Position numbers and translations under genes: made by a program. Below, in pieces: positions 10,636-21,289 of a DNA stretch of 46,670 bases. Origin of the DNA: Bondarzewia mesenterica. Its lineage: Eukaryota; Basidiomycota; Agaricomycetes; Russulales; Bondarzewiaceae. A model generated the notes under the pieces. The model ran no database searches. It was given only the letters and a program-made list of their open reading frames with translations, and was not told the origin of the DNA. The stretch lies in assembly GCA_004802705.1 (NCBI GenBank), contig SGPL01000248.1:1-46670 (forward strand), read 5' to 3'. Positions within the stretch are counted from its first letter, which is position 1. Each line of letters opens with the position of its first letter.

Positions 10636-10699
10636 CATTTTGTTATAGTCATCACTAAGCATGAACTGAAATCCAAGGGATGGGTTTATTATAGCCACC

Positions 10700-10790
10700 C
10701 TATAACTGCACAACCTATATATACTCCCTCCTCTCTACTGACAGAACAGCCCTTATTGATCTTGAGTTTTATAGGGCACTCATGTACTCA
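10700..10790 (+). promoter_or_regulatory. TATA-like promoter candidate after right arm
   Basis: CCTATATATACTCCCTCC (about 10709) is followed by CTGACAGAACAGCCCTT. The same order of strings follows the end of the 114-bp array at 5255-5310. The two regions otherwise show little similarity, so this is only a suggestion of a shared promoter layout. Confidence 0.3.
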
Positions 10791-10899
10791 TTGACTTATA
10801 CTCACATAAAAAAAGCCCTAACAAAAGAATATAATATTAGATTCATCACAGACATCTATCACTATCAAAGCATAGCACTGCAGTTAAAAAGACCTTCAG

Positions 10900-11490
10900 T
10901 GAATAATCAATGAGTGATAATAAAAGTACAACATGCTAGTCAATGACTGTATAAGAGTAATAACGAGGCTGAGGAGGGCTGATACTAACATAAGGCTCAA
11001 ACAATGGCTCGAGTACCCTAACTTCTTCTACTTAGTTCTACTAGCACTATTTGCAAAGGCATAATGATTAGATGAATAGGCAGTTCAACTCAAAGGAAGA
11101 GCCAGTNGAAGTAAGAACTATCTCAAGGTGATGAAAAAACTAGCAGTCCCCCACTATAGATNGCCAGATGAGGAGNAGGGAGACCACAAAGCACAAAGAG
11201 GTNTTATGTCTATAACTTTACCAAGNATGTCACTAAGGCATGCNAGAAGCATACCTACTTCAACAAAGGTAAAGGGNGCACATCTCCTCATGATGACTAC
11301 AATGACCCAAACTTTNACTTGTGCCTTGATAGTGGCAATTACTACCCCTAGAATGAGGAGGAGGATAACAACATCAATNAGGATTCCTATTGAGGGCAAC
11401 AAGAAGATAGTGAGGGGGTAGTTATTATAAACATCATAAATATCTATATTTTCTCTTTGATTATCATGGACGCACATCTATTTCACTTCT
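10900..11490 (+). pseudogene. Remnant of unknown acidic protein
   Basis: Translation on + in the frame of TYFNKGKG (about 11249) gives YVYNFTK, then HTYFNKGKG, SPHDDYNDPNF, LCLDSGNYYP and an acidic run NEEEDNNIN...GQQEDSEG, ending at a stop near 11490. Three stops and several Ns interrupt it. I do not recognise a family. It lies downstream of the right arm and its TATA-like motif. It may be an element-borne gene fragment or chance coding in AT-rich sequence. Confidence 0.25.
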
Positions 11491-11699
11491 AATGAGGCAG
11501 CCTAGCTAACCACAATTTTTATCCACTTAAGTCTCTCCATACTCCTGCACTTCTATATTATTATNTAAGCATANTTTGTGTGCCATAGAAGATACTATTT
11601 ATATCTTACTAGCCCCACCTCATTTTTTTTAGCTTGGTCTCTTTTGTCTATCCTTATATCTTGTGTAGAACCTTACAATAAGACACTGAGTTTAAGTCC

Positions 11700-11880
11700 C
11701 AGCCTTTTCTCCTCATCTTACTCAACTTAGCCTATAGCTAGTGTCCTTCAAAACCCTTTGAAGCCTTAAATAGATATAACTAGACCTAATATTTATATAA
11801 AGCCATTGAAATCTGACTGTCTTGATAGTTTCAATGGGCAATAGAGAATAAGAGTTCAATTTCAGAGAAGGNGCTTAAAA
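11700..11880 (+). repeat. Gypsy-type LTR-like fragment
   Basis: ACTTAGCCTATAGCTAGTGT, then CCTTTGAAGCCTTAAATAG and later GACTGTCTTGATAGTT match the stretch at 40425-40530 (ACTTAGCCTACAACTAGAGT, CTCTGAAGCCTTAATTAG, GACATCTTGATAACTA) in order and spacing, by eye about two thirds identical. The second copy lies upstream of a Ty3/gypsy remnant, so both may be old LTR pieces of one family. Confidence 0.45.
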
Positions 11881-13050
11881 AATGACTATCACATCTAAAG
11901 AAGGCAGCATGCATGTAAATTATTAATTCTAACATAAGGAGATAATGACAATAAATAATAATATAGGGCTCTTTTGGGNCTTATAATTAGAATGATTATA
12001 ATTTAAATCTCTTAATGAAGAACAATTGAAGGGCAAATTTGATGCCAGTAGCCATGGTAATTTCAGCTTCAATAATATATATTAAAGTTATTGCAGTTAA
12101 AAAGCTCATAGTTGAACTTAANATTTATTGTGTTATTTATAAGTAATAATTTTTTTAGTCTCTTTTGCAGACCTCACACGAAAGGCAATTATTCTGTGTA
12201 TGAGGTTTGTATTAAAATTTAAGGAGTTTAGCTGATGCCACAATACTAAAAATATCTAAAGAAAAATGACACTTNAGTCACTCATGCTGAACAATGCTGC
12301 TACTCNTAAGTAATGCTGTTCATATGCAATAAANCCTAGTATTTAACTACTTACAAGTTTTGTAAATATGTCTTAGAGTATTATGTAGTTAAAAGCAAAG
12401 CGCAATGCATTCTTCACATTTTTGAAGCATTTTTCATGTTCTCAATGCTCATTGTGTTCACTTTTTCATATTATAATAGAAACAGTTTGATGTATTTCAT
12501 GTAATGTCCCCATAATAACCTCATTGCTAANCCAGCTTCCAGAGTCTCTAAATGCAAAAAGATCTCATACTCCAGAAGAAAAGATGGCAAGCAATCTTAT
12601 GGCCTTAAATTTTATGAGATGGACACTTGGCAAGTTTTTGATGCATCTATTTGTCGATAGTTAAAAGTATAAACTTTTTTATTCCNCCATCTAAATCTCA
12701 CTNAACTTATATCTCTAAATTTNTATCTAGAAGTACTCACTAGAAACCCATAAAGGTTGTGCNGTGGATTNATNTCAATAACTTTAGTGCACCATCAAAG
12801 ACACAAAAAGAATGCAATTATTACTTCTCAACCACTATTCTCATCTCATCCATTCAGTATGCTCAGCTAGCTATCATAATGTGAATACTGAATCTCATCT
12901 TACATGAGATAAAGTGTGAGGCAAAGTCTCTAGTTTCAGAATCAGCAGGACTTCATGTTCAAGTAATGCATAAGCAAAGATGTAGGCTGATGAAAAAAGC
13001 AAAGGCAGGCAGTGATGAAATGCTAATCACTGATGTTATAGATAAAGATG
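11880..13050. other. AT-rich stretch, no gene recognised
   Basis: No open frame of useful length and no repeat was recognised. Ns are scattered through it. Composition is AT-rich like the neighbouring decayed elements. Confidence 0.4.
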
Positions 13051-13055
13051 TGATA

Positions 13056-13376
13056 TTAAAAGAGCAGGCAGAAATTGCAAGTAAGTGCCCTTTTTCTCCT
13101 CAGCTTCTGTGACCCACCAACAGATACTGCTTTAGCTAATGCCTCCTTAATGTAGGTGTATCTCACTACATTTCTAATAAGATCTCTGTCAGCATGACAT
13201 AGTTGTTGTAAAGTGGCCNTTACTAAGCTCAGTGCANCAAGATTAATCGTCACATTAACTTGCTGTAAGTCNATGCTCATTGNAATTTTTACTATTAAGA
13301 TTATATTTCCACTAAGTCCATGCATTAAGGTACTGANTATGACTTGTNAGAAGAGGGCCANTGCATTGCATGGCAT
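13056..13376 (-). CDS. Unknown short open frame
   Basis: An open frame of about 106 residues on - contains a protein-like helical stretch (ATLQQLCHADRDLIRNVVRY, then TYIKEALAKAVSVGGSQK). It is interrupted by Ns, not by stops. I recognise no family. It lies just beyond the 3' end of the Helitron gene and is less AT-rich than that gene, so it may be a separate fragment, perhaps an exon. A chance frame cannot be excluded. Confidence 0.25.
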   Translation of the reverse strand: MPCNAXALFXQVIXSTLMHGLSGNIILIVKIXMSXDLQQVNVTINLXALSLVXATLQQLCHADRDLIRNVVRYTYIKEALAKAVSVGGSQKLRRKRALTCNFCLLF

Positions 13377-13479
13377 GAATGATTCTTACCTCTTTTTAAC
13401 TTTTTTTTTAAATTCTAAAATAAACTTCATCAAAGTTTTGAATAAATTAATATTGAAGCTGATCTTTTATTGAATGAGT

Positions 13480-14180
13480 GCAATTGTGTTTGTGTAATCT
13501 CTGAATATATCTTTTCAAATATGCATTCTTCATCCATAAATGTACCATTAGATTTCCATACATTATAATCTTTAGAAATTATTCTTGCAGTAAAGTGATT
13601 AGATCCCCAATAAATAATGCCTCTTGATTAATATATAGTTACGTCAATCATTATATTGAGGTCAAAGTCTCCAGATATTCGTTGAAATTTAGTTGTTTTT
13701 TGAAAATTATTAATACAAAATATATATAATCTTTCATCTCTGTGATCTAATAATAATTTTACAATAGCTGCAGTTGAAATATCTTTATAACTCAAATCAA
13801 TATGCTATAAAGAACTTGTGACTGATATTTCTTCAAATATTGTATTACATTGTTGACATCATAATTGAACTGATCTATATGATGATCTAGGCTTATATTA
13901 AGATATTATTCTACATAATTTATAAACATCTGTGCCAATTATTCTAGACATGAAAAATGAGTTTTTATCTGCCTTGTTCAATTGAAAATGTAGCTTATCT
14001 CTTGCTTCATTAATCTCCACATTTGTTTTAATTGCTTTTTTTAATCTCTTTAGTCAACATAATTTAGCAATGGATATTGCTTGACTTTGTGCTTCCATGT
14101 ATCTTTATTTTCATGGTATATATGCATATATATTGTAAACAAACTGTTATATACACAGCTCTATGTTGTAGCATTCCACT
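13480..14180 (-). pseudogene. Helitron C-terminal ubiquitin-protease-like domain
   Basis: On - the translation shows SCVYNSLFTI with the Cys codon at 14155-14157, which fits a Cys box of USP-type cysteine proteases. It continues after a frameshift into RYMEAQSQAIS, INEARDKLHFQ and FFMSRIIGTDVYKL, then a CQQC pair near 13860 that may bind zinc, and then GIIYWGSNHFTARIISKDYN with the His codon at 13595-13597, matching the His box. Similar domains end the Helitron proteins of other agaricomycetes as far as I know. The role could be processing of the polyprotein or removal of ubiquitin from a host partner; both are conjecture. At least one frameshift and several stops show that it is dead here. 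Confidence 0.6.
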
Positions 14181-14222
14181 TGAATCCAACTAGCCTGTTT
14201 GTTGAGAAACTTAAATTATATT

Positions 14223-16350
14223 TTATTTCTTATTTGAACTGCCAGATTCTTCTTTAAATTTGCGCTTTCTCAAAATCTCATCATCCAATTTGATGTTTTT
14301 AGATTGTGTTATGATATCAGTCATGTGCCTTTTCTTTAGGACTTTTTCTTTATTAATACTCAACTGTTCAAGATGTGTGAAACTTTGTGTAGATACATAT
14401 ATATGTGTCAAGCTCTTACTTGCATTATTCAACTCATTTTGATCATTATCAATAGCTGATGCAGATGCTATTAGTAAAGTTTTCTTTGACTTAGATATCA
14501 CTTTCTATTGCAAGTCTACATTTTCAGACTCTTCTACATTTGCAATAAATGGGCTTATTTTAGTCCATTTTAATGAATGATGAAGATGTCGTGATACCTA
14601 ATCATTTCTTTTTTTATTGACGATATATAGTAATAAGCTAATGTCTTATTTAACCTTAAACATTATACAATAGCTTTTCTTCATATTGCATAGTTATAAT
14701 CTCATCTGATACTCTAGCTCTCTAAATTCTTACTACAAGTTATCAGCTTTTAAACCTCCTGTGATTTTTTTAGCATCAAACCTTTGTATAAGTATTATTC
14801 CTTGCAAAGTTGATTCACAAGATAGATATGTATAAAATGGTTGATGTGAGAAACAATTTTGTAGATCAACATTATATGCTCTTATTCTTCCTTGTGATGC
14901 AAAATCTGTCATTGTAAAGTTTGGCACTAAAGGAAATTGAGTTCATTTAATATTCACTGTTTTACCATTAAGTAATTCACATTTGATATCAAGAGTCTGA
15001 TTTGAAAGAGGAATCACATTCAATAGTAAGCCCTTAAGTTATATTGCAGATGGTAGATTTATTAACTTTATAAATATTGTATTTAAACATAAATATTCAT
15101 CATCTATTTTATCTGCTTTTCAACCAACTATCATTCCTTTAGCTCTATTTGTTATACAACATTCAGTTACTTCATTGCATTTAATCATCAATGGCAATCT
15201 CATATAATTTTAATATTCCAAAATGATTTTTACTACGAGCATGTGGCAAATTCCAGATCCTTTCTTGCAAGTCTTCAAAGATTTCATTTTTACTACAAAG
15301 TGGATCAAAAATCTTCTTTTTGTGTTGCACCTTTTTATCATCATTATTTAAAAAAGCCCACTTATCAATTAAATAAAATGTTGAGACTTGTTAATTTGAC
15401 TCTTTTATAAATCACTCTGTGCTTAATTTATTTATTTTATCTCTATGTGCATTGTATGATGTTATGATTGGAACATCATGAAAGTTAGAGTCAGTCAGCT
15501 TTGGATTATTAATTCCTCTTCTTGTAATTCTTAAATTCAATAAAGCAACATCATCTTTTATACAATCACGATACTGCATATTTTTAAAGCATTTCTAAAA
15601 TCTTAATCTTCTTTTGATTAATTTCTTTGCCTCATATTTTGTCTCAAAATAACAACCATTGTAAATTCATGCTAAGTAAAATTTTCCATTGCTTTTTGTT
15701 GATTCAAATAGCTATTTGTATGATATATTTGAGAAAAAGTCACATTGCAACTATATAATGATGGTACTGCACTAAGAGGTGGAAGTTGTATAAAGTCACC
15801 TGCACATATCATGTTAATTCCACTAAAAGTATAATTGAGTTCTTCTAAAGCCTTATACATTTGTGCTGATATATTGTATAAAATTTTATGGTCAACTATG
15901 GATATCTTATCTAAAAATACATAATCAACATGTTCAAGTTTTGCTTTCACATTAGCAATTGTTTGCATATTATTACTAACACACCATCTTGTAATATCAA
16001 GTATAGAATGATATGTTGATCCTAAGATTTGAGCAGCAGCAGAACTAGTTGACACTAAAACCAAAAAGCAATATAATTCATTGTTCACATTAAAAAAATA
16101 AATCAATGCCTTTATAGCTTGTGATTTTCTTGTTCCTGCCATACCTCTCAAATATATTTTGAGTTGATCACCATTTTGTTCTACTGCATGATTTGCAATA
16201 AGCTAAAATGCTCGCTCTTGCTCACTATTCAACTTAAATTGTATAATTGTATCATCAACAGTTTTTTATTTATTACTAGATTATGCTTTGAAAGAATGAG
16301 TCAAATAGGCTTTATCTATAATTCTCACCTCATTTGGATTCAAATTCAAT
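14223..16350 (-). pseudogene. Helitron Pif1-type helicase domain
   Basis: An uninterrupted stretch at 15672-16151 reads RGMAGTRKSQAIKALI (Walker A), STYHSILDI, VDYVFLDKISIVD (Walker B) and INMICAGDFIQLPP. The C-terminal part near 14733-14927 has NFTMTDFASQGRIRAYNVDL and later KKITGG, the usual Helitron helicase ending, and a basic tail ends at 14223. Two key changes are visible. GTGKS has become GTRKS (GGA to AGA) and DE of Walker B has become DK (GAA to AAA). Both are G-to-A on the coding strand and would abolish ATP hydrolysis. The domain would unwind DNA during rolling-circle transposition. Confidence 0.85.
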
Positions 16351-16399
16351 AATATAGCCTTACACTGAAACCTTGAGGGTACTTTTTTAGCTTGTTCTT

Positions 16400-19300
16400 T
16401 ATAACTTGTAATAACTTGATCTTGCTTGCTATTTAATATCTGTTTCTATTCATTTGCTGTATGCTCATTTTCAGTATACAATAAATTGTTCTTTGGCATA
16501 TTTGTAGTGTTCAAGTTAGATATTTTATCAAACCATCCACAAAATCTCAATACAGAACTTATGACATTCATTTGATGTAAATAATTCATAGCTTGCTTGC
16601 TTAAATCATCCCATTCATCTTCAATTATTTTTGTGCAGAGTTTATGTCATTTTCATCTAAAGTTTCATGAATCTCATTTTCTTGATCCAAATCATTTATT
16701 TGTTTTTTTAGTAAAACTGAAAAAAAAATGCATTTTTATGATTTTTTTTTTTCTCTGTAAAGAAAAATCATCATGTGCATCATTACATTTATATTTTAGA
16801 TGTATAAATTTCATGATTTCTTCTTGTCAATCTGTAAACACATGAGATTTAAACTCTTTATTCTATGTATCCTTTGCTATTTTTAAATCAGTGTCTAATC
16901 GCTATGGCTTGAATAATATTCGCATTGTTTTGCAATAGTCTTCTCTGCTACCTTTATCATGTCTAGGCAATATACTACCTACAAAATTTAGCACTAGTTT
17001 ATGAGTTTCTTTTTGTAGATGTAGTTCAATAAATCTTTGACTAATTTTCTCTTTTTTACTTGTAATTTTTACTTTATTTATTAATCACATCCAATCATAT
17101 AAGTATATATTATGATATATTTGAGGATGATATATATAATCAAATATTGAAGCAATATCAATGTACGTTTTATCATTACGACCTATTACAATCTTTTCCT
17201 CATAGTTTTCACTGGTTAGATCTACACAATCTTGCTCAATTTTTCTTACAAAGTTTCTCTAATAAAATGGTTGAAATTCAAAGTTTGTATAATGATCAGA
17301 ATGTCCTAATAGATACAAAGATGCCATTGGTCCTCCAGTTTTTGCTTTTATAGATAATGCATTAATTAGCTGAACTAGTAGTTTTCATGCTTTTTTTTTT
17401 TGCTCTAAAGTTTTATTAATTAAATTTGTAATTCTTTCAAAAATTGCTTTGATTGTTTCAAAGATAATATGTATTTTTAAAGGAGTTTTCACTATATAAT
17501 TAGCTATATAAGCAATTATAACCTTAATTGCAGCACCAGATAATAAGCTTGTAACATCAGTATTACATCGTAATAAATAAGTCAAGCAAAGAGTGAAAGT
17601 ATTTATCTAAGCTTTACCTTTCTTCATTTGAATATATCATGTATTTATATCAATTATTAAACATGAATGTATCTCATAAGAAAATCTTGCTTTACAAACT
17701 CCTCCAATGCAACTAAAGTTCTTACTACAATTATGAACATTTGACTGAAATAAAAGTTCATTCACATCTTCTTTATATTTAATCCACCATATTTTATTTC
17801 TTTCACAAGATTCACAAGTACTGCAAGTAAAATCATCACATTTCAATGGTACAGCTTGTGAAAGACATTCTATTACTTTCAATTGATCTGAATTTTTATT
17901 TTGTTTCATGGCAAATTTTTCTTTTACATTTTTTATTGTTCCTGTTAAAAATTCACCTTAATGTACACCTTCAAGATATTTTATCATTCTCTTTTGAAAA
18001 TCTAAGTCTAATTGTAATAAATGATCTCTAATTTCTTATGGAGTAAGTGAGTCTTTTATCCATAAAAGCATATGCATATGTAAAGTTAATCTTCTTTATT
18101 GTTCAACAATGCTATAATAACCTGATGTATCACTATACATGTCTGAATGCTTTGTATTCACTCCTAAAACATGTGTTATAAATGCATCAATAATTAGTCT
18201 AAAATATCATGCTTCAGCAACAGGATTATTAGCAATCAATTTATAGTAATCATTATCTGAGATTTTTAAATTTGGTTTAAAGATCTCTCTAGTATCTGCA
18301 TAATATAATGAGATTGGATGCTTATTGTCAGCTGGTGCAAATGTAATAAACCATAAAGGAGCACTAAGATAAGCTGTCAAAGCCTATATTTTATTGCGTA
18401 TATACTGTAGGTTTATGACCTTAGCGGATGGTCTGCTGTCTGCAGAGGGTTATCTGTCTGCTATTTTTCAGCTTGTTTGCAGTCACAGAGATCTTGTCCA
18501 GATGAGACATATCAAGGTCATAGATGCCCTAATAAAACCTTTTTATTTTGAGCCTGCAGTGCTTTCTATGAGAGTTCAAAGTCCAAAGAAAATATAATGT
18601 AACCATAACACATATTTCCAAGTTTTTATAATAAATTATACCCCCTATGACTCATCTCACTCATCACCAGTGTATGTATCGGAGTCCCAATCCACGTCCT
18701 TACTAGGGTCCCATTGTTCCCATCTAGATCTAAGTCACCCTATCTGGGGTCACATCTCCATCTACTAAGGTCATAAACCTACAGTATTTCTTCTATATTT
18801 GTGATCCATCAACACATCCAGTGATATAATCAATATTATTAAGAATTTAAAAGCAAGCCTATTTCTCATTAGTTGAAGGCTTCATTTTTTCACCTGCTTT
18901 CAACCTATCTATTAAATTTAATAATGCTTCTTGATTTATATTCATGAGTCTATTCACAATATCAAAAAATATTTTTTTTATTTGCAAGAAGATATCCACT
19001 AGTTGAAGAATCTTTTATTTGCTCATGATTAAATGCTGTCAAAGGAAATAAAGGTTCAAGTTAAAATCATTTATCATGATACATAAGCAGCTGTTTCTTT
19101 TGAGCACTTTCTGAAATATGTGATGCTATTTAGAATTTCCTAAACCACCTAAACTATAAGGAAATAACTAATAAAAGGTTTGAGGATACAATTATGAATT
19201 GTGACAAATTGATTTAGGAGTTTTAGCATAGCCTATACCTAACATTTTGCCACCCTGAGTTAAATGCTGCAATGCTAATATTTTTAAAACTTTCATTGAT

Positions 19301-19630
19301 GAATTTATTACTTTATCACCAATCAATTCATGTATAATAAAAGGATATTTACTATCATTTGTGCCTTCTTCTTCATCCACTTTATATTTTGCTATAGATT
19401 TTAGCTCTTTATTATATCCTTAATTTGCATAATATAAACATGCTACTGCAGGTTCACAATCTTTATATGAATTTAAATTCTCTTGTGATATATCTAAATC
19501 ACTGTAATCTTCATGATTTAATTTCAATCATTTTAATGCATTAGCTATTTTATTTCTTCATACTAAAAGAGGAGTTCATCTATGATCTAATTCTGTTGAT
19601 TTTATTGGACTAGTATCGAAATAATATAAG
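16400..19630 (-). pseudogene. Helitron Rep (HUH nuclease) region, split by TIR element
   Basis: Translation on - gives, in order from 19630: STELDHR...NALKWLKLNHEDYSDL (near 19540), GKMLGIGYAKTPKS (near 19220), LLNNIDYITGCVDGSQI up to the insertion at 18784, then from 18404 ALTAYLSAPLWFITFAPADN, the HUH motif LTLHMHMLLWI (His codons 18078-18080 and 18072-18074), a Cys-rich segment with CDDFTCSTCESC (near 17830), VNELLFQSNVHNC and GVCKARF, then LLRCNTDVTSLLSG and the tyrosine motif AYIANYIVK (near 17500), which has the Y-x3-Y spacing of Helitron Rep. HUH histidines and both tyrosines are kept although stops are common. Rep would nick and rejoin single strands at Helitron ends. Confidence 0.85.
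18405..18784. mobile_element. 380-bp TIR element (MITE-like), TA duplication
   Basis: The left end CTGTAGGTTTATGACCTTAG and the right end CTAAGGTCATAAACCTACAG are perfect inverted repeats of 20 bp, extending a few bases further with a mismatch. TA lies on both sides (18403-18404 and 18785-18786), as expected for a Tc1/mariner-type target duplication. It splits the Rep reading frame of the Helitron between SQI...EEI and R-N-K-I-x-ALTAYL. It is GC-richer than its host element. No transposase is encoded, so it is non-autonomous. Confidence 0.88.
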
Positions 19631-21250
19631 CACGCAGTGAGCTGTGCCTGTCGTCCACCAATGTAACCGATCTCATTCAAACCGTGGGAATCTGATGCCT
19701 TAGCAGGTCATACCACTGTCTGTCCTTCACCCACCTTCACCACATCATTCTGATCACTACTGTCTGATGCTGTGTTATTCGAGCAGGACCACCGCATTTG
19801 TCGTCCGTATTCTTCTCCCTACCACGAATGTGATCAATCTTTGTTAAACTGTGGGAATGACACTCCTTACCTAACTTTGCTGCTGTCTGACATTCACCCA
19901 CCCTTACCACATCGCTCCGATCAATAGTGTTGGTATGACTTCATTTGCACGGAACGAGTGCATTCATCCTCTGTGATCTTGTTTATAGTGGGCTATTTTA
20001 TGCATCCGTTCTGCCCTCTACGACACAGATATGTCACACATCCTTTCAGATGATGCGTCATTCTTGTGGGATGACAGTTGTTGTGTGGGTCAACAACACT
20101 GTATTCAGCCCTTCTGCTTGCAGGGCATTGCATTTAATATGTGGAGTTCACTTTCTGTCTGTGCATATCTTCCTCTTCATTCCATTATGGCTGCTTTTGC
20201 TTATTATTTGAGTCCTGTTAGCATTCTTTTCTGTGGCCGCGTAGATCCTGTGAATCAACGAACTTAGATCTATGACAGTTTTTTGGCCACCGATGATGAT
20301 ACAGACAGAGACATTGAAGCCCGTGTTCATGTCCACATTCCTCTGGGTGACGCTAATCTGCACGATAGCACGTACTTCATTTGTGTGCATATTGGCATAT
20401 CTGTTGTTGAGGCTGTAGATGTCAGCGTCATTGATACAGAGGATGCACCATCAGACATGGGCACAGGCTCAAGTTGAGTGCAGTATGCTGAGTTGTTTGT
20501 TACCAATATTGGTATATTCATATTTGCCTATCTTTTCACTGACATACATTTTTCAGGTTATGAAACTAGAGGCTTTCGATCTCTACTGAATAGCTGTGTT
20601 GATGAATTTAATTCTACAGCACTGTCAGCACACCCAGGAGATGAGTTGTTGTATTACAGTTCTGATGCTCTGGAAGAATCTGACACAGCCGACGCACCTG
20701 AACTACTATCTGATTATTTCTCTCAACTGAAACAGGCTGGTATCCCTGACCACAAACTTGCACTCAAGACAGGTTCTATCTGCACTATTGCGAGAAACCT
20801 GTCTGTCAACAAAGGTCTAGTTCACAACGCGCGCGTCGAAATCATCGGCCTTCGACACCGTTCCGTCGACATCTGTGTTTTTGGACGCTCAGATACCCAC
20901 TCTCTTCCATGAATCATGTTCACATTCTGCCCTTCATACTCATCATGGACAGTCAACCGGAGACAATTTCCGCTATGAATTGCATACACAATGACTTTCA
21001 ACAGCTGTCTTGGGCAAACCCTCGATCGCATCATTGTCGACATATATTCCCCCATGTTCATGCATGGTCAATTGTACACCGCTCTCTCCCGCGTTCGCAA
21101 CAGCAATGATGTCTTATTACTTACATCCGATGACTATGATGGATATGCTACCAATGTCGTGTACAACCAGCTACTACTGTAACAAACACCACATCTATAC
21201 AGTTCTCACATCCGCAGGGTCCCCTTGTATATATATATGCAAGTACTTCA
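19630..21250 (+). mobile_element. Fragment of a second Helitron inserted in reverse orientation
   Basis: The AT-rich Helitron frame on - stops making sense at about 21250 (after MNEVLAYIYT) and resumes at about 19630 (LYYFDTSPIKSTELDHR). The sequence in between is distinctly GC-richer and carries a Pif1 helicase C-terminus on the + strand. It is therefore a younger insertion between the DUF6570-like region and Rep. Exact ends and any TC/CTRR termini are uncertain. It lacks the Rep part, so it is 5'-truncated or a non-autonomous derivative. Confidence 0.7.
20478..21182 (+). pseudogene. C-terminal part of a second Helitron Pif1 helicase
   Basis: One frame reads VDEFNSTALSAHPGDELLYY, then PELLSDYFSQLKQAGIPDHK and LALKTGSICTIARNLSVNKG, then LVHNARVEI up to a stop near 20911. 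Other frames continue with IMFTFCPSYSSWTVNRRQFP, an AYTMTFNSCLGQTLDRIIVD stretch, and GQLYTALSRVRNSNDVLLLT, ending at 21181. These are the conserved C-terminal helicase motifs of Helitron Pif1. In the usual SQGQTLD motif the first Gln is Leu here. Upstream sequence (19.95-20.47 kb) is open but not recognised. Confidence 0.8.
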
Positions 21251-21289
21251 TTTCATTCATCTCTACTAAGTGGAAGCTTTGCATAAACT

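Larger units (their letters stand above)
6126..10637. mobile_element. 4.5-kb foldback structure with array-built inverted arms
   Basis: The left edge (RC reads GTAAGGGACTGAATAG) and the right edge (AAGGGACTGAATAGGCT) are inverted copies, and similarity stops just outside both. Going inward each arm holds a boundary module, a divergent spacer, a 56-bp array, a second boundary module, a spacer with GAGATTCTCGG-type sequence, and a 160-bp array. The arms meet where GGCATTGTTCAGGGAGCA (about 7726-7743) is mirrored by TGCTCCCTGAACAATGCC (about 8520-8537). The piece between (7744-8519) is more of the same 160-bp array in left-arm orientation. No gene is visible inside. It could be a non-autonomous element mobilised by a KDZ-type transposase, or a satellite-type rearrangement. 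No target duplication was identified. Ns are frequent in the left arm and absent from the right arm. Confidence 0.7.

Noticed and set aside
4290..10637. Regular direct repeats that might suggest a CRISPR array
   Set aside because: Units of 56, 114 and 160 bp repeat over their full length, without unique spacers, and the setting is eukaryotic with spliceosomal introns. They are satellite-type arrays.
11128..11421. A 97-codon + frame starting MMKKLAVPHY
   Set aside because: A neighbouring frame gives the more protein-like translation (TYFNKGKG...SPHDDYNDPNF). The longer open frame depends on Ns.
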